From contig DASUFE010000047.1 in assembly GCA_036274675.1 (NCBI GenBank), positions 1 to 24,896 of the forward strand: a stretch of 24,896 nucleotides of DNA. Direction: 5' to 3'. The notes under the pieces were generated by a model. That model did not search any database, was not told where the DNA came from, and saw only the letters and a list, made by a program, of their open reading frames with translations. Positions 16,171 through 24,600 of the stretch are shown here, one piece after another. The stretch is from DASUFE01 sp036274675 (GTDB taxonomy: Bacteria; Pseudomonadota; Gammaproteobacteria; HTCC5015). The position numbers were made by a program, and so were the translations under genes. Position 1 is the first letter of the stretch. Each line of letters opens with the position of its first letter.

Positions 16171-17518
16171 CGACCAGTTGCAGCAGATCAACCGCCGTTC
16201 GCAGGTAGTGATCGTCGAGCCGGTGGGACGCAACACCGCGCCCGCGCTCGCATTGGCGGCGATGTATGTCGTAAACGGATCCGAGGCGGGGCGCGCCGGC
16301 AACGAGGCCGATGAAATACTGCTGGTGTTGCCGGCGGATCATCACATCGGAGAGACCGCGACCTTTCACGCGGTGCTCAAGCAGGCGGAGGAGTCGGCGC
16401 GGGCGGGACGGCTGGTGCTGTTCGGTATTCGCCCCACGCATCCCGAAACCGGTTACGGTTATGTGCGCAGCGGCGCGCGGGTCGACGGGGCGGAAGCCGC
16501 GATTTACAGCGTGGCGCAATTCGTCGAAAAGCCCGACCGCGCGAAGGCCGAAAACTATCTGGCGGCGGGGGACTACCTGTGGAACAGCGGGATTTTCATG
16601 CTGCACGCGCGGGTCTATCTCGCGGAATTGAAACGCCTGCGGCCGGATATCTACGCAGCCTGTAAAAACGCTTTCGATAACATCCGTTACGAATCCGGTT
16701 TTGCGCACGTTCCGGAATCCTTCGCGCATTGTCCGTCTGATTCGATCGACTACGCGGTGATGGAACATACCGATCGCGCGGTCGTCGTGGCGCTGGATGC
16801 GGGCTGGAACGACGTCGGCACCTGGTCCGCGTTATGGGATATACAGGAGAAAAACGAGGAACAGAACGTATTCAAGGGCGATGTGGTCGCCCATGCCAGC
16901 CGCGGCTGCCTGGTGGCCGCGGACGGCCGGCTCGTTTCATTGCTCGGAGTCAGCGACCTGGTCGTGGTGGACACGCGCGACGCGGTGCTGATCGCGCACC
17001 GGGACCGGGTGCAGGATGTGAAGGAACTGGTGGGACGCCTGGACGGTCTTGGCCGCGCCGAGACCTCCTTGCACCGCGAGGTCAGCCGGCCCTGGGGAAG
17101 TTATGATTCGGTGGACCGCGGCGAGCGTTTCCAGGTGAAACGGATCCGTGTGAAACCGGGCGGGCGCCTGTCGCTGCAGAAGCATCATCACCGCGCCGAA
17201 CACTGGATCGTGGTGCAGGGCACCGCGCTCGTCACTTGCGGCGAGCGCCAGTTTCTGTTGTCGGAAAATGAGTCGACCTACATCCCCATCGGCGAGATCC
17301 ACCGCCTGGAAAACCCGGGCAAGATACCGCTCGAAATCATCGAGGTTCAGTCCGGCTGCTACCTGGGCGAGGACGATATCGTGCGGCTGGAGGACAATTA
17401 CGGGCGGGCGCCGGTTCCGGCGGCCGTGGAAGAGCCCGCGGACGATGCCGACAGCATCATCACCGTTCTGCCCGTCACTGCGGTGGGGGCGCCTCTTTCC
17501 AGTCCAGCAGGCCGTTGA
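15983..17518 (+). CDS. algA: Bifunctional mannose-6-phosphate isomerase / GDP-mannose pyrophosphorylase (AlgA)
   Basis: AlgA supplies precursors at two steps: fructose-6-phosphate to mannose-6-phosphate, and mannose-1-phosphate plus GTP to GDP-mannose. The product is 511 aa, against about 481 in Pseudomonas. The nucleotidyltransferase domain shows the GGSGSRLWPLSR signature (8-19), PKQF (23-26) and FVEKP (180-184). The C-terminal type II isomerase cupin shows the metal motif QKHHHRAEHW (399-408) and GEIHRLENPG. The start at 15983 has AAGGA about 9 nt upstream; an earlier in-frame codon at 15890 would lie inside algL and lacks homology. About 30 extra acidic/proline residues at the C-terminus (after NYGRAP) overlap the 3' end of the convergent gene by 44 bp. 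It is last in the operon. Confidence 0.96.
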   Translation: MIPIILSGGSGSRLWPLSRKSRPKQFMPLIGTKTMLQHTIERLPEGSVDPILVCNQDHCFIVDDQLQQINRRSQVVIVEPVGRNTAPALALAAMYVVNGSEAGRAGNEADEILLVLPADHHIGETATFHAVLKQAEESARAGRLVLFGIRPTHPETGYGYVRSGARVDGAEAAIYSVAQFVEKPDRAKAENYLAAGDYLWNSGIFMLHARVYLAELKRLRPDIYAACKNAFDNIRYESGFAHVPESFAHCPSDSIDYAVMEHTDRAVVVALDAGWNDVGTWSALWDIQEKNEEQNVFKGDVVAHASRGCLVAADGRLVSLLGVSDLVVVDTRDAVLIAHRDRVQDVKELVGRLDGLGRAETSLHREVSRPWGSYDSVDRGERFQVKRIRVKPGGRLSLQKHHHRAEHWIVVQGTALVTCGERQFLLSENESTYIPIGEIHRLENPGKIPLEIIEVQSGCYLGEDDIVRLEDNYGRAPVPAAVEEPADDADSIITVLPVTAVGAPLSSPAGR

Positions 17519-18887
17519 CCATTTGATTGCCGATTTGCACGTTCTCCAGCTGGAATACTTCAACGTTTTCCAGAATGAAACTCTGGTAGGCCCGTTTGAT
17601 ACTGATGTTTCTTAACAGCACGTTCTGCAGCGGCACCTGGTCCGGCGCATGCGCTTCCAGCACCATGCCGACGTGTCCGGCCTTGATATTTTCGAATACG
17701 AAATCCCGGTAAGCCGGAAGATGCCCCTTGAAGGGCTCTTTATGCTCGAAGTTAAGCTGGAAACGGATCAAATGCTCTTTCGCCGATTCGACCGTCATGT
17801 TGCGCACGCGCACGTGTTCCACGGCGCCGCCGCGCTCCATGTCGGCCTCGAACATCATCGCGTACTGTCCCGGCCGCACGGTGTTGTTGTCGAAGAACAC
17901 GTTGCGGATGCCGCCCGCCATCTGGCTGGCCATCAGGATGCCTTTCTCGCCGCCCATGTCATTGTTGCGAACGACGATATAGGCGCTGGGACGCCGGGTC
18001 TGGCGTTCGTCGCGGTCACGGGTGGATTTGATTGAGAGCGGGCTCTCGGCGGTGCGGAAACTGCTGTTCTCGACCAGCACGTAGGTGACGGATTCCAGAT
18101 TAATCCCTTCGTTGCCGGGGCGGCGGCTGTCGACGTGGATTTTGCGCACGGTTGAATGGTCCGTGGATGCGAGATGAATTCCGCGGAAGGGTGCATTAGT
18201 CAGTGTGACGTCTTCGAGCAATATGCGCTCCGACTCGATAAACTGGATCATGCTGGGTCGCAGGTAGGTGCCTTCGCCGTACACGCGGTTCTTGACCGGC
18301 GCGGCCGCGTCGTCCTGCCGGAGCAGTTTTTCGCGGTCAAGTTCCTGTTTCTCGGCCCATTGGTGAAACCCGCTCTGGGCATTGCCATCGATTATGCCGA
18401 AGCCGGTGATCGCAACATCCTGCACTTTGTAGCCGTAGATAAGCGGCGAGTAACCATAAAGCTCGATACCCTCGCGCCGGGTCAGCACCGTCGGCAGATA
18501 ATCGGCCGGATCCGGACTGAACAACAGGGTGGCGCCCTTCGAGATGGTGAGGTTGACCTTGCTCCGCAGATTAATGGGGCCCTTGCAGAACCAGACGCCT
18601 TTCGGAATCAGCACACGGGCGCCGCCGGCGCTGCTGGCTTTTTCGATCGCGGTCTGAATCGCGGGACGGGCGTCGGTTTTGCCGTCGGGCACGGCTCCGA
18701 AATCCGTAATCGGAAAATCCTTCTTTTCGAAGCTCATCAGCGGAATGTCCATCGGCGTGCGTATCGATTTGACGATGGAGTTCGCCAGCGTCCAGTCGTC
18801 CACCTGCGCCCGGGATGCGGCCGGCGCGGTTATCAGGAAAATTCCCAAGGCGGCGGACAACAGGCGGGGGCATGGGTTCGAAATCAT
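17475..18887 (-). CDS. Secreted GH28-type parallel beta-helix protein with altered catalytic motifs
   Basis: The product is 470 aa with a signal peptide (cleavage near SRA-QV, about residue 27). The N-terminal pectin-helix entry motif ITDFGAVPDGKTDARPAIQ (60-78), the GVWFCKGPINLRSKVNL segment and ITGFGIIDG (160-168) place it in the polygalacturonase (GH28) fold. GH28 catalytic sites are changed: NTDGID reads NEGIN (259-263), the DD pair reads ES (281-282), GHG reads EKG (314-316), and RIK has no counterpart near FEAD (346-349). It may be an inactive glycan-binding helix, a glycosidase with a different mechanism, or a lyase; substrate unknown, alginate plausible from location only. A GTG at 18896 is an alternative start; GAGAG lies 8 nt before the ATG used here. 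It converges on algA with a 44-bp overlap. Confidence 0.82.
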   Translation of the reverse strand: MISNPCPRLLSAALGIFLITAPAASRAQVDDWTLANSIVKSIRTPMDIPLMSFEKKDFPITDFGAVPDGKTDARPAIQTAIEKASSAGGARVLIPKGVWFCKGPINLRSKVNLTISKGATLLFSPDPADYLPTVLTRREGIELYGYSPLIYGYKVQDVAITGFGIIDGNAQSGFHQWAEKQELDREKLLRQDDAAAPVKNRVYGEGTYLRPSMIQFIESERILLEDVTLTNAPFRGIHLASTDHSTVRKIHVDSRRPGNEGINLESVTYVLVENSSFRTAESPLSIKSTRDRDERQTRRPSAYIVVRNNDMGGEKGILMASQMAGGIRNVFFDNNTVRPGQYAMMFEADMERGGAVEHVRVRNMTVESAKEHLIRFQLNFEHKEPFKGHLPAYRDFVFENIKAGHVGMVLEAHAPDQVPLQNVLLRNISIKRAYQSFILENVEVFQLENVQIGNQMVNGLLDWKEAPPPQ

Positions 18888-19048
18888 GGCAATCACTCTC
18901 TCCTGAGGGGACGATGCATCATGACATGGAAAACCCGTCCGGCGATAGCATCGTATGAGTCCGCTTATCGCCGCGCTATTTCGCGATTATCCGTATTCTG
19001 GTATAAAACCAGCGGTTGGCGGGCAGGGCGAATCAATCGAGGGCTAAC
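18888..19048. promoter_or_regulatory. Divergent promoter region between the GH28-like and cNMP-binding genes
   Basis: A 161-bp region separates two divergent starts. Rightward, TATAAA (19002-19007) is preceded by TG at 18999-19000, an extended -10 element, about 41 nt before the ATG at 19049; the -35 is weak. ACGATGC (18911-18917) and GCATCGT (18948-18954) form a 7-bp inverted repeat, and GATGCATC (18913-18920) is itself a palindrome; either could be an operator for the leftward gene. No clear leftward -10/-35 pair was found. Confidence 0.4.
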
Positions 19049-19411
19049 ATGAATCTGTTGGAATTATTTGATAAATCGGAAGAAACTGTCCAATTCGATG
19101 CGGGCGCCGTCATTTTCAGCGAGCGGCAGCAGGGCAACCTGATGTACGTGGTGCTGGACGGGGAGGTCGAGATCCGGGTCAACAACGAACTGCTGGACCT
19201 GGTGAAACCCGGCGAGGTTTTCGGCGAGATGGCGCTGGTCGATTCCAAGCGGCGCAGCGCTACCGCGATTGCGCGCGCGCCCAGCCGGCTGGAAGCGCTC
19301 GACGAGGAGAAATTTCTGGCGATGGTGCGGCGCGAGCCGCAGTTCGCCATCGTGGTGATGCGCATCCTGGCGCGGCGCCTGCGCAAGATGAATCTCTTGT
19401 TCTACGGTTGA
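19049..19411 (+). CDS. Stand-alone cyclic-nucleotide-binding domain (Crp/cNMP fold) protein
   Basis: A 120-aa protein made only of a cNMP-binding domain. The beta-roll starts with FDAGAVIFSERQQGNLMYVVLDGEVEI, and the phosphate-binding cassette reads GEVFGEMALVDSKRRSATAIA (about 56-76) with the conserved Glu and Arg present, so cAMP or a related nucleotide could bind. The protein ends in a C-helix (FAIVVMRILARRLRKMN) with no DNA-binding domain, so it is not itself a transcription factor of the CRP type. The start at 19049 has GAGGG 5 nt upstream; an in-frame codon at 19016 overlaps the promoter and adds no domain. Such single-domain proteins are common in gammaproteobacteria and poorly studied. 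Confidence 0.88.
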   Translation: MNLLELFDKSEETVQFDAGAVIFSERQQGNLMYVVLDGEVEIRVNNELLDLVKPGEVFGEMALVDSKRRSATAIARAPSRLEALDEEKFLAMVRREPQFAIVVMRILARRLRKMNLLFYG

Positions 19412-19651
19412 AGGGAACACAGGGCGGGAAGACTTCTCGCAGAGAACGCCGGGAAAATATCCTCTCGCAGGGTGCCGAGGCGCTTCAGGCACAGTCCACG
19501 GAGCGGGCGGAGTCCGCCCGCTGTCGCTTCGATCTAACAAGGTGTGCTGCGCTGCTTTATGATCTTTAGCTGTTCCGCAAATGACCTTTATGCAGCGTCT
19601 TTGCGCTCACTGCGAGAGAATGCTTTTTTATGGTTTTGAGATAAAGCTTGT
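19412..19651. repeat. Intergenic region with degenerate TCTCGCAG repeats and a strong hairpin
   Basis: 240 bp without a supportable gene. TCTCGCAG occurs at 19435-19442 and 19463-19470 and as its complement CTGCGAGA at 19610-19617, giving an inverted arrangement like the degenerate extragenic elements dispersed in many proteobacterial genomes. A perfect 10-bp hairpin with a 1-nt centre (19502-19511 / 19513-19522) has no T tract but may terminate or stabilise the upstream transcript. A short frame at 19581-19772 overlaps the next gene and has no protein features. Confidence 0.5.
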
Positions 19652-20020
19652 ATGGCGGTATTACTGTTTAGAATGCGCGGCGCTCCCGCGGATGAGGTCG
19701 AGGAAGTGCGCGCCCTGTTGCAGGCCAGGGGTATCGAGTTTTATGAAACACAGGCCGGCTTCTGGGGCGTAGGCACCGAAGCGATCTGGCTGCGCGACAA
19801 TGCCCGCCTCGCCGAGGCGCGCGCGCTGCTGGATGACTATCAGGCGCAACGGGCGCAACGCGTGCGCGGCGAATACGAGGCGGTGCGCGCAAGCAAGGCG
19901 CGCGGCCTGTTCCAGGCATTGCGGGCGAATCCGCTGCCTGCGCTCATCATCCTGCTCTTCCTCCTGTTTATCCTTTATATATCGCTGGCGCCGTTTCTCA
20001 ATATGCGGAACTGGCTGTAA
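19652..20020 (+). CDS. Small C-terminally membrane-anchored DUF6164-like protein
   Basis: A 122-aa protein. The N-terminal domain (about 1-65) has an alpha/beta DUF2007-like arrangement, MAVLLFRMRGAPADEVEEV then ARGIEFYETQAGFWGVG, resembling small signal-transducing or ligand-binding folds. A charged helix (about 65-90, rich in R/E/A) leads to one C-terminal membrane helix (PALIILLFLLFILYISLAPF, about 95-116) with a short tail. The family assignment is from recall and moderately sure; the function is unknown. The ribosome binding site is weak. It is probably its own transcription unit, since 240 bp separate it from the cNMP gene. No link to alginate can be shown. Confidence 0.78.
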   Translation: MAVLLFRMRGAPADEVEEVRALLQARGIEFYETQAGFWGVGTEAIWLRDNARLAEARALLDDYQAQRAQRVRGEYEAVRASKARGLFQALRANPLPALIILLFLLFILYISLAPFLNMRNWL

Positions 20021-20032
20021 CAACCAGGGTAG

Positions 20033-20062
20033 TCCGCGACCGCGGATTGAATCCTACTTTTT
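20033..20062 (+). terminator. Weak terminator-like hairpin after the DUF6164-like gene
   Basis: TCCGCG (20033-20038) pairs with CGCGGA (20041-20046) 12 bp after the stop codon. A run of five T residues follows only after about 10 nt (20058-20062), so intrinsic termination would be inefficient. Confidence 0.35.
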
Positions 20063-20067
20063 GTGGA

Positions 20068-20096
20068 TTGCCAGGCGTCGCGTTATCGGCTATTTT
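20068..20096 (+). promoter_or_regulatory. Candidate sigma70 promoter of the FnIII/RHS locus
   Basis: TTGCCA (20068-20073) and TATTTT (20091-20096) match 5/6 and 4/6 of the consensus with an ideal 17-nt spacer, 69 nt before the next start codon. It lies just past the preceding gene's stop, where a promoter for the downstream pair is expected. Confidence 0.42.
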
Positions 20097-20114
20097 CCCC
20101 CCGGGTTTTCTGTC

Positions 20115-20133
20115 CGCCGTTTATTTAACGGCG
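20115..20133 (+). promoter_or_regulatory. Hairpin in the 5' untranslated region of the FnIII-like gene
   Basis: CGCCGTT (20115-20121) pairs perfectly with AACGGCG (20127-20133) around a TATTT loop, 31 nt before the ATG and 19 nt before the ribosome binding site. It could stabilise the leader or modulate its translation; no known riboswitch or protein site is recognised. Confidence 0.4.
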
Positions 20134-20164
20134 CGTGGGCATCATCATTTAACGGGAGTACACC

Positions 20165-21661
20165 ATGGGCGTTATAGGGTCATCGCAGGGCCGCCTTTTG
20201 TCCGGAGATATTGAGCACGTTTTTCTGCTGCGCCTCGCGTTGATTGGGTTTTCAGGATTGGCGCTGCTCGTCGCCGCGACGCCGGCCTCCGCCCGGCCTT
20301 CCTGGGCCTCGGATGCGTCCTGCAGTCCGAACTGCACAGCTCCCGCTGCGCCGCCTGCGCCGACGATCCCGTCCAGTCCCGATACCGACGGCACATATAA
20401 CGTAAGCACAACGGATAGCACCGGCACGAACACCTACGGCTGGATCGAGTGGGATACTACTCCAGTCACCACCCCCGTCCAGTACAGCAATCCCACATCG
20501 GGTACAACGGCAGTGCTGGCGCTGAGCAACAAACCCACGGGAAGCTATCTCTACAAAGCCAAGGCTTGTATCGGGAACAACGGCGGACAGGTTTGCAGCA
20601 GCTGGTCTGCTTTTTCATCCGCGGTTTATGTATTGAGAACGCCCGGCGACCCGACCCTTGATGCCGCCACTTCCGGCGTCTGCGGCTCCCTGAGTGTAAG
20701 CTGGTCGCCGGGTTCCACCGGTTACCCCGGCGCCGCTGGAACCAAGCTTTACGACCTTGAAGAATCCACCAACGGCGGCGGCACCTGGTCCGCTGTGTCG
20801 GGGCGCACCGCCACCACCTTGACTTCCTGGATCCATCCATCTCCGGCGAACGGCATTACTTATCAATACCGCGTGCGCGCCTGGTACACCTGGAGCGGTT
20901 ATTCCAGCCTGATAACCGGCTGGATCACCGATTCGGTCGCTTACAGTTGCCCGCCCACGCCAACTGCGCCCGTGTTGTCCTATACAATCAACGACGCCCA
21001 TTATGTTGTGGCGGATTGGGATGAACCGGCCGTGGGGATGAGGTATGAGCTGGAGCGGTACAATGTCACGACGCCTGTGAGCTGGACGCAGATTTATAAT
21101 AACACCACCAGCATCTACACCGATACCACGGCCAACCTGCTCACCAGTGTCTACGAATACCGGGTGCGCACGTGCAATGCGCAGTCCATTTGCAGCGTCT
21201 GGTCGAACACGGTCCACGTCGATATGCACCCGGCTGTCAGCCTGGGCTACCAATACGATGCCTTGGGCCGGTTGCGGAAAGTCGTTCAAGACGGCGCGGT
21301 GAAGACCGGCTATTGCTATGACGACGCGGGCAACCGGACTATCGTAACCGCCAACGGCGGTGGCGATGATTGCACGGTAGTGCCGCCGCCTCCGGTTCCT
21401 CCGGGTGTGCCGACAGGATTGTCGATGAGTCTGCATTCCGGCAATGGGTATACCGGCTACTGGGCCCCGGTAAACGGAGCCACTTATTACGATTTAAGAG
21501 CGGATAAATTCGATATCTCCTATCCCGGAGATCCCAGCATATACCCGACTGTGCAAGGCGGCAGCTCCAGTAGTTATTCGGCCCCGCCGGGGTACTGGCC
21601 GGTCTGGATCCGTGCCTGCAGCACGGCTACCAATTCCTGCAGCGCGAAAGCGTACTTCTGA
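20165..21661 (+). CDS. Secreted fibronectin-III-like protein with a short YD-repeat segment
   Basis: The product is 498 aa. A long signal-peptide-like N-terminus (hydrophobic about 20-40, cleavage near ASA-RPSW, residue 44) is followed by three FnIII-like modules (about 58-160, 161-270, 271-355). Their recurring marks are a Y-x-Y-R-V-R strand (YQYRVRAW, YEYRVRTC) and paired cysteines (KACIGNNGGQVCSSWS; RTCNAQSICSVWS). A short RHS/YD segment follows at about 360-395 (YQYDALGRL, YCYDDAGNRT), then a proline-rich linker and a last FnIII-like module with ACSTATNSCS. GGGAG lies 7 nt before the ATG. The gene is 19 bp upstream of the RHS gene, so the two are probably co-transcribed. It may be an adhesin or partner of the RHS protein, or a relic of a larger RHS C-terminus. 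Function is inferred only. Confidence 0.8.
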   Translation: MGVIGSSQGRLLSGDIEHVFLLRLALIGFSGLALLVAATPASARPSWASDASCSPNCTAPAAPPAPTIPSSPDTDGTYNVSTTDSTGTNTYGWIEWDTTPVTTPVQYSNPTSGTTAVLALSNKPTGSYLYKAKACIGNNGGQVCSSWSAFSSAVYVLRTPGDPTLDAATSGVCGSLSVSWSPGSTGYPGAAGTKLYDLEESTNGGGTWSAVSGRTATTLTSWIHPSPANGITYQYRVRAWYTWSGYSSLITGWITDSVAYSCPPTPTAPVLSYTINDAHYVVADWDEPAVGMRYELERYNVTTPVSWTQIYNNTTSIYTDTTANLLTSVYEYRVRTCNAQSICSVWSNTVHVDMHPAVSLGYQYDALGRLRKVVQDGAVKTGYCYDDAGNRTIVTANGGGDDCTVVPPPPVPPGVPTGLSMSLHSGNGYTGYWAPVNGATYYDLRADKFDISYPGDPSIYPTVQGGSSSSYSAPPGYWPVWIRACSTATNSCSAKAYF

Positions 21662-21680
21662 TTTCAGGGAGATAACGGCT

Positions 21681-24600
21681 ATGTCATTCAAAAAATCATT
21701 CATCCAATCACTGATCCGGTTTTTGCTCATCGCCGGCTTGAGCGGATTCGGCGCCGCGCTGGCGATACAGGACAATCAAATTGCTCCGCCCACGGTCAAC
21801 GTGGTCGATATGCAAGGCGTCAACCTCGAATCGGCTCAGGTTACAGCAGGCGTTGAAACCGTATCCATCGGCGGACCACTGGGATTGAGCCACAGTGTTT
21901 CCGGCCAAACCAATAATTTTGTCCGCTTAAGTTATGGGTACGTCGACAAATATGCAGGCAACGCCAAGTACACCAAGATCGGCGTGGGCATGCATACGAT
22001 GCCGGGGCCAAAGCATGCAAACTGCGATTCTCCTGCTCCGGCCGAGATGTTTGTCATGCGGGTATTCGGGCCGGTTGGGTCACAAGACTTCAAGGTCATG
22101 ATCGGCGGCGAGTTCAATTGCAATATCATCGATCAGACCATCCACTCGGGATATTCCTATGAAGCCCTGGGCGACAAGCGGCATACGCTGACGGTCATCG
22201 AATCGGGTGATCCCAGGTACTCCGATTATCCTAAAGGTTTGAGATGGACCACGCCGGATGGCACGGAAGTATTTTATGAAAGGCCGTCCCATCAACATCA
22301 CGCCAGAGGAAATGGGCTATTAAGGGAAATCGTCTATCCCAATGGCTTCACATTAAAGATCCATGAATTCGGCAGCGTCAGCACCAACACCGGGTTCCAG
22401 TTGAAGTACGACTATTCCGGCCCTGACGGGTCGTTTAGCGGCCTTACCAGCCTGCAACAGACTCTTTATGGCCAATACCACGTCATGCCAAACACAAATA
22501 TGCCCGCGCCCGGCGGTTGGTCGGCTGCCAATCCAAAGTATGTGGCGGGAGTTAACAATGCCTACCAGTATTGCCCGCCTACCGGAACCTTGGCGGAGTG
22601 CGGCGTCCTGACGGGATGGCCCAAAGCCACTTTTACCTGGCCGGGTGGAATGCCGGCGTCTATTTACCTGAATGATCCATCCACACCCAGCGCCAACATG
22701 CTCAGCGTTACGGATGCGCAGGGCCGTGTTACCGATTTTCACTTCAAGTCCTATGACGTCATGCTTGACATTCCGGATGATCCGAATACTTATTATGGTC
22801 CATACCCATATCCACAATGGACAGTGTGGTCCCCTCGGATGATAGGAGTTAAAACCGCGAACAGCATTGTGATCGATCGCCAATATACCTATGACAACTT
22901 GTTTTTGGGGCAGGATACTTCCATGAATCAGGGTAGCTTCCTGTATTGGCAGCTCGACTCGATAGTGGGCAAGCTCACAAGCGCTTCTAATCCCCAGGCG
23001 GGTATCAACTCTTATTTGATTCATCAACCGAAGGGTCTGGATCCGGCCTGGCACGACAATGTCGGAGAATTCAGATCCGCCGTCGTGGAAAAAGACGATT
23101 ACTGGCCGGGCACCAAGATATCGGTCCGCATGTATAAAGTTGGAACGTACATCTTCGAATCCGGATACCGGAATTTCGTCCAGTCCTATGTTCCCTGGGA
23201 TGAGGGAGGCACCCTGCCGGGACCCACAAAAAACTACATCTACAATTCGGGCAATAATCTGACCAGCATCGTGATGAATCAAGGGAAGCCCGATCACACT
23301 TCAATAGAAGCTGAATACAATACGCCCTGCGGCAGCACAACGCGTAAATACTGCAACAAGCCTTCACGGGTGAAAGATGCCCGCGGTCAGTGGACTGATT
23401 ACACTTATCATGCTGCTTCAGGCGAGGTTGAAAGGGTCACCCGGCCGGCGCCCGTCGCCGGTGGCGCGCGTCCGGCCACCTATTATGACTACCAGCCTCT
23501 CTCCGCTTATTACTATCAGGATGACGGTAATGGCGGCAGTACTCTGGCGTCCGGCACTCCTGTATGGTTACCCGTCCGCGAAGTGACCTGCCGCACTTCG
23601 GCGCTGACTTCGGGCAATGTCTGCGCCGGCGGTTCTCTGGACGAGGCCGTCACCGAATACGATTACGGTCAGAATCAGCCGGGCGTGCCCAACAACCTGT
23701 GGTTGCGCAGCAAGAAAGTGACGGCCGAAGTCAACGGTTCGCTGGCAACCCGCATCACTTGCTATGAATACGATTACTACGGGAACGTCATCGGGGAGAC
23801 CGCGCCCAAGGGCAATCCTTCGGGCGTCTGCGCCGCGAGCAGTCCAACCATTCCGCAGCAGCCCGCGGCCTACAAGGTGGCCAAGCGCTATAGCGTGGGC
23901 GGCCAGCTGCTGGGCGAAATCCAGCCCGATCCGGATGGCGACGGAATTGGGTTCCCGGCGACACGTTATGTTTATGATTCGACGCGGCCCGGGCTTTTGC
24001 TGCGGGTCGAACATGGCATATTGGGCAGTTGGCGCAACGAGACGGTTATGCCCGCCGATTGGCCGGACTTCGATATCAGCTATTCGGAGCGTTACACCTA
24101 CGACTCTTACGGCCGCAAGATAACCGAAGGCCGTTTCAGTGGCGGCGGCGCGATTGAAAGCCTGACTCAGTATAAGTATGACAATCTCAGCCGTGTCAAA
24201 TGCAAGGTGGTCAGGATGGATCCCGCCGCGCTGGATCTTAACAACCTGCCGGACTGTTTTACGGTGGGCCAGAGTTCCGAAGGGCCGGATCGGGTCAGCG
24301 AGTATTCTTACAATTATTACGACCAGGTGACCGAGGAGCGCCGCGCGGTCAACACGGACCTGGAAATTCAATATTTGCGATACACCTACACCAGCGGTCA
24401 GTTGATCGAAACGGTGACCGACGCCAACAACAACAAGGCGAAATTCGAGTATGACGGCTATGGTCGTAAGACCAAGTGGTGTTTCCCATCTGAGACGCTC
24501 GGCAGCCAAAGTTACAACTGCAATGATTTTGAGAGCTATCAGTATGACGAAAACGGAAATCGCACGCAGCTTCGTAAGCGTGATGGGCAGGTCATCAATT

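Noticed and set aside
18888..18896. GTG start three codons upstream for the GH28-like protein
   Set aside because: Possible, but the ribosome binding site would be only 3-4 nt away; the ATG at 18887 gives better spacing. The mature protein is the same either way.
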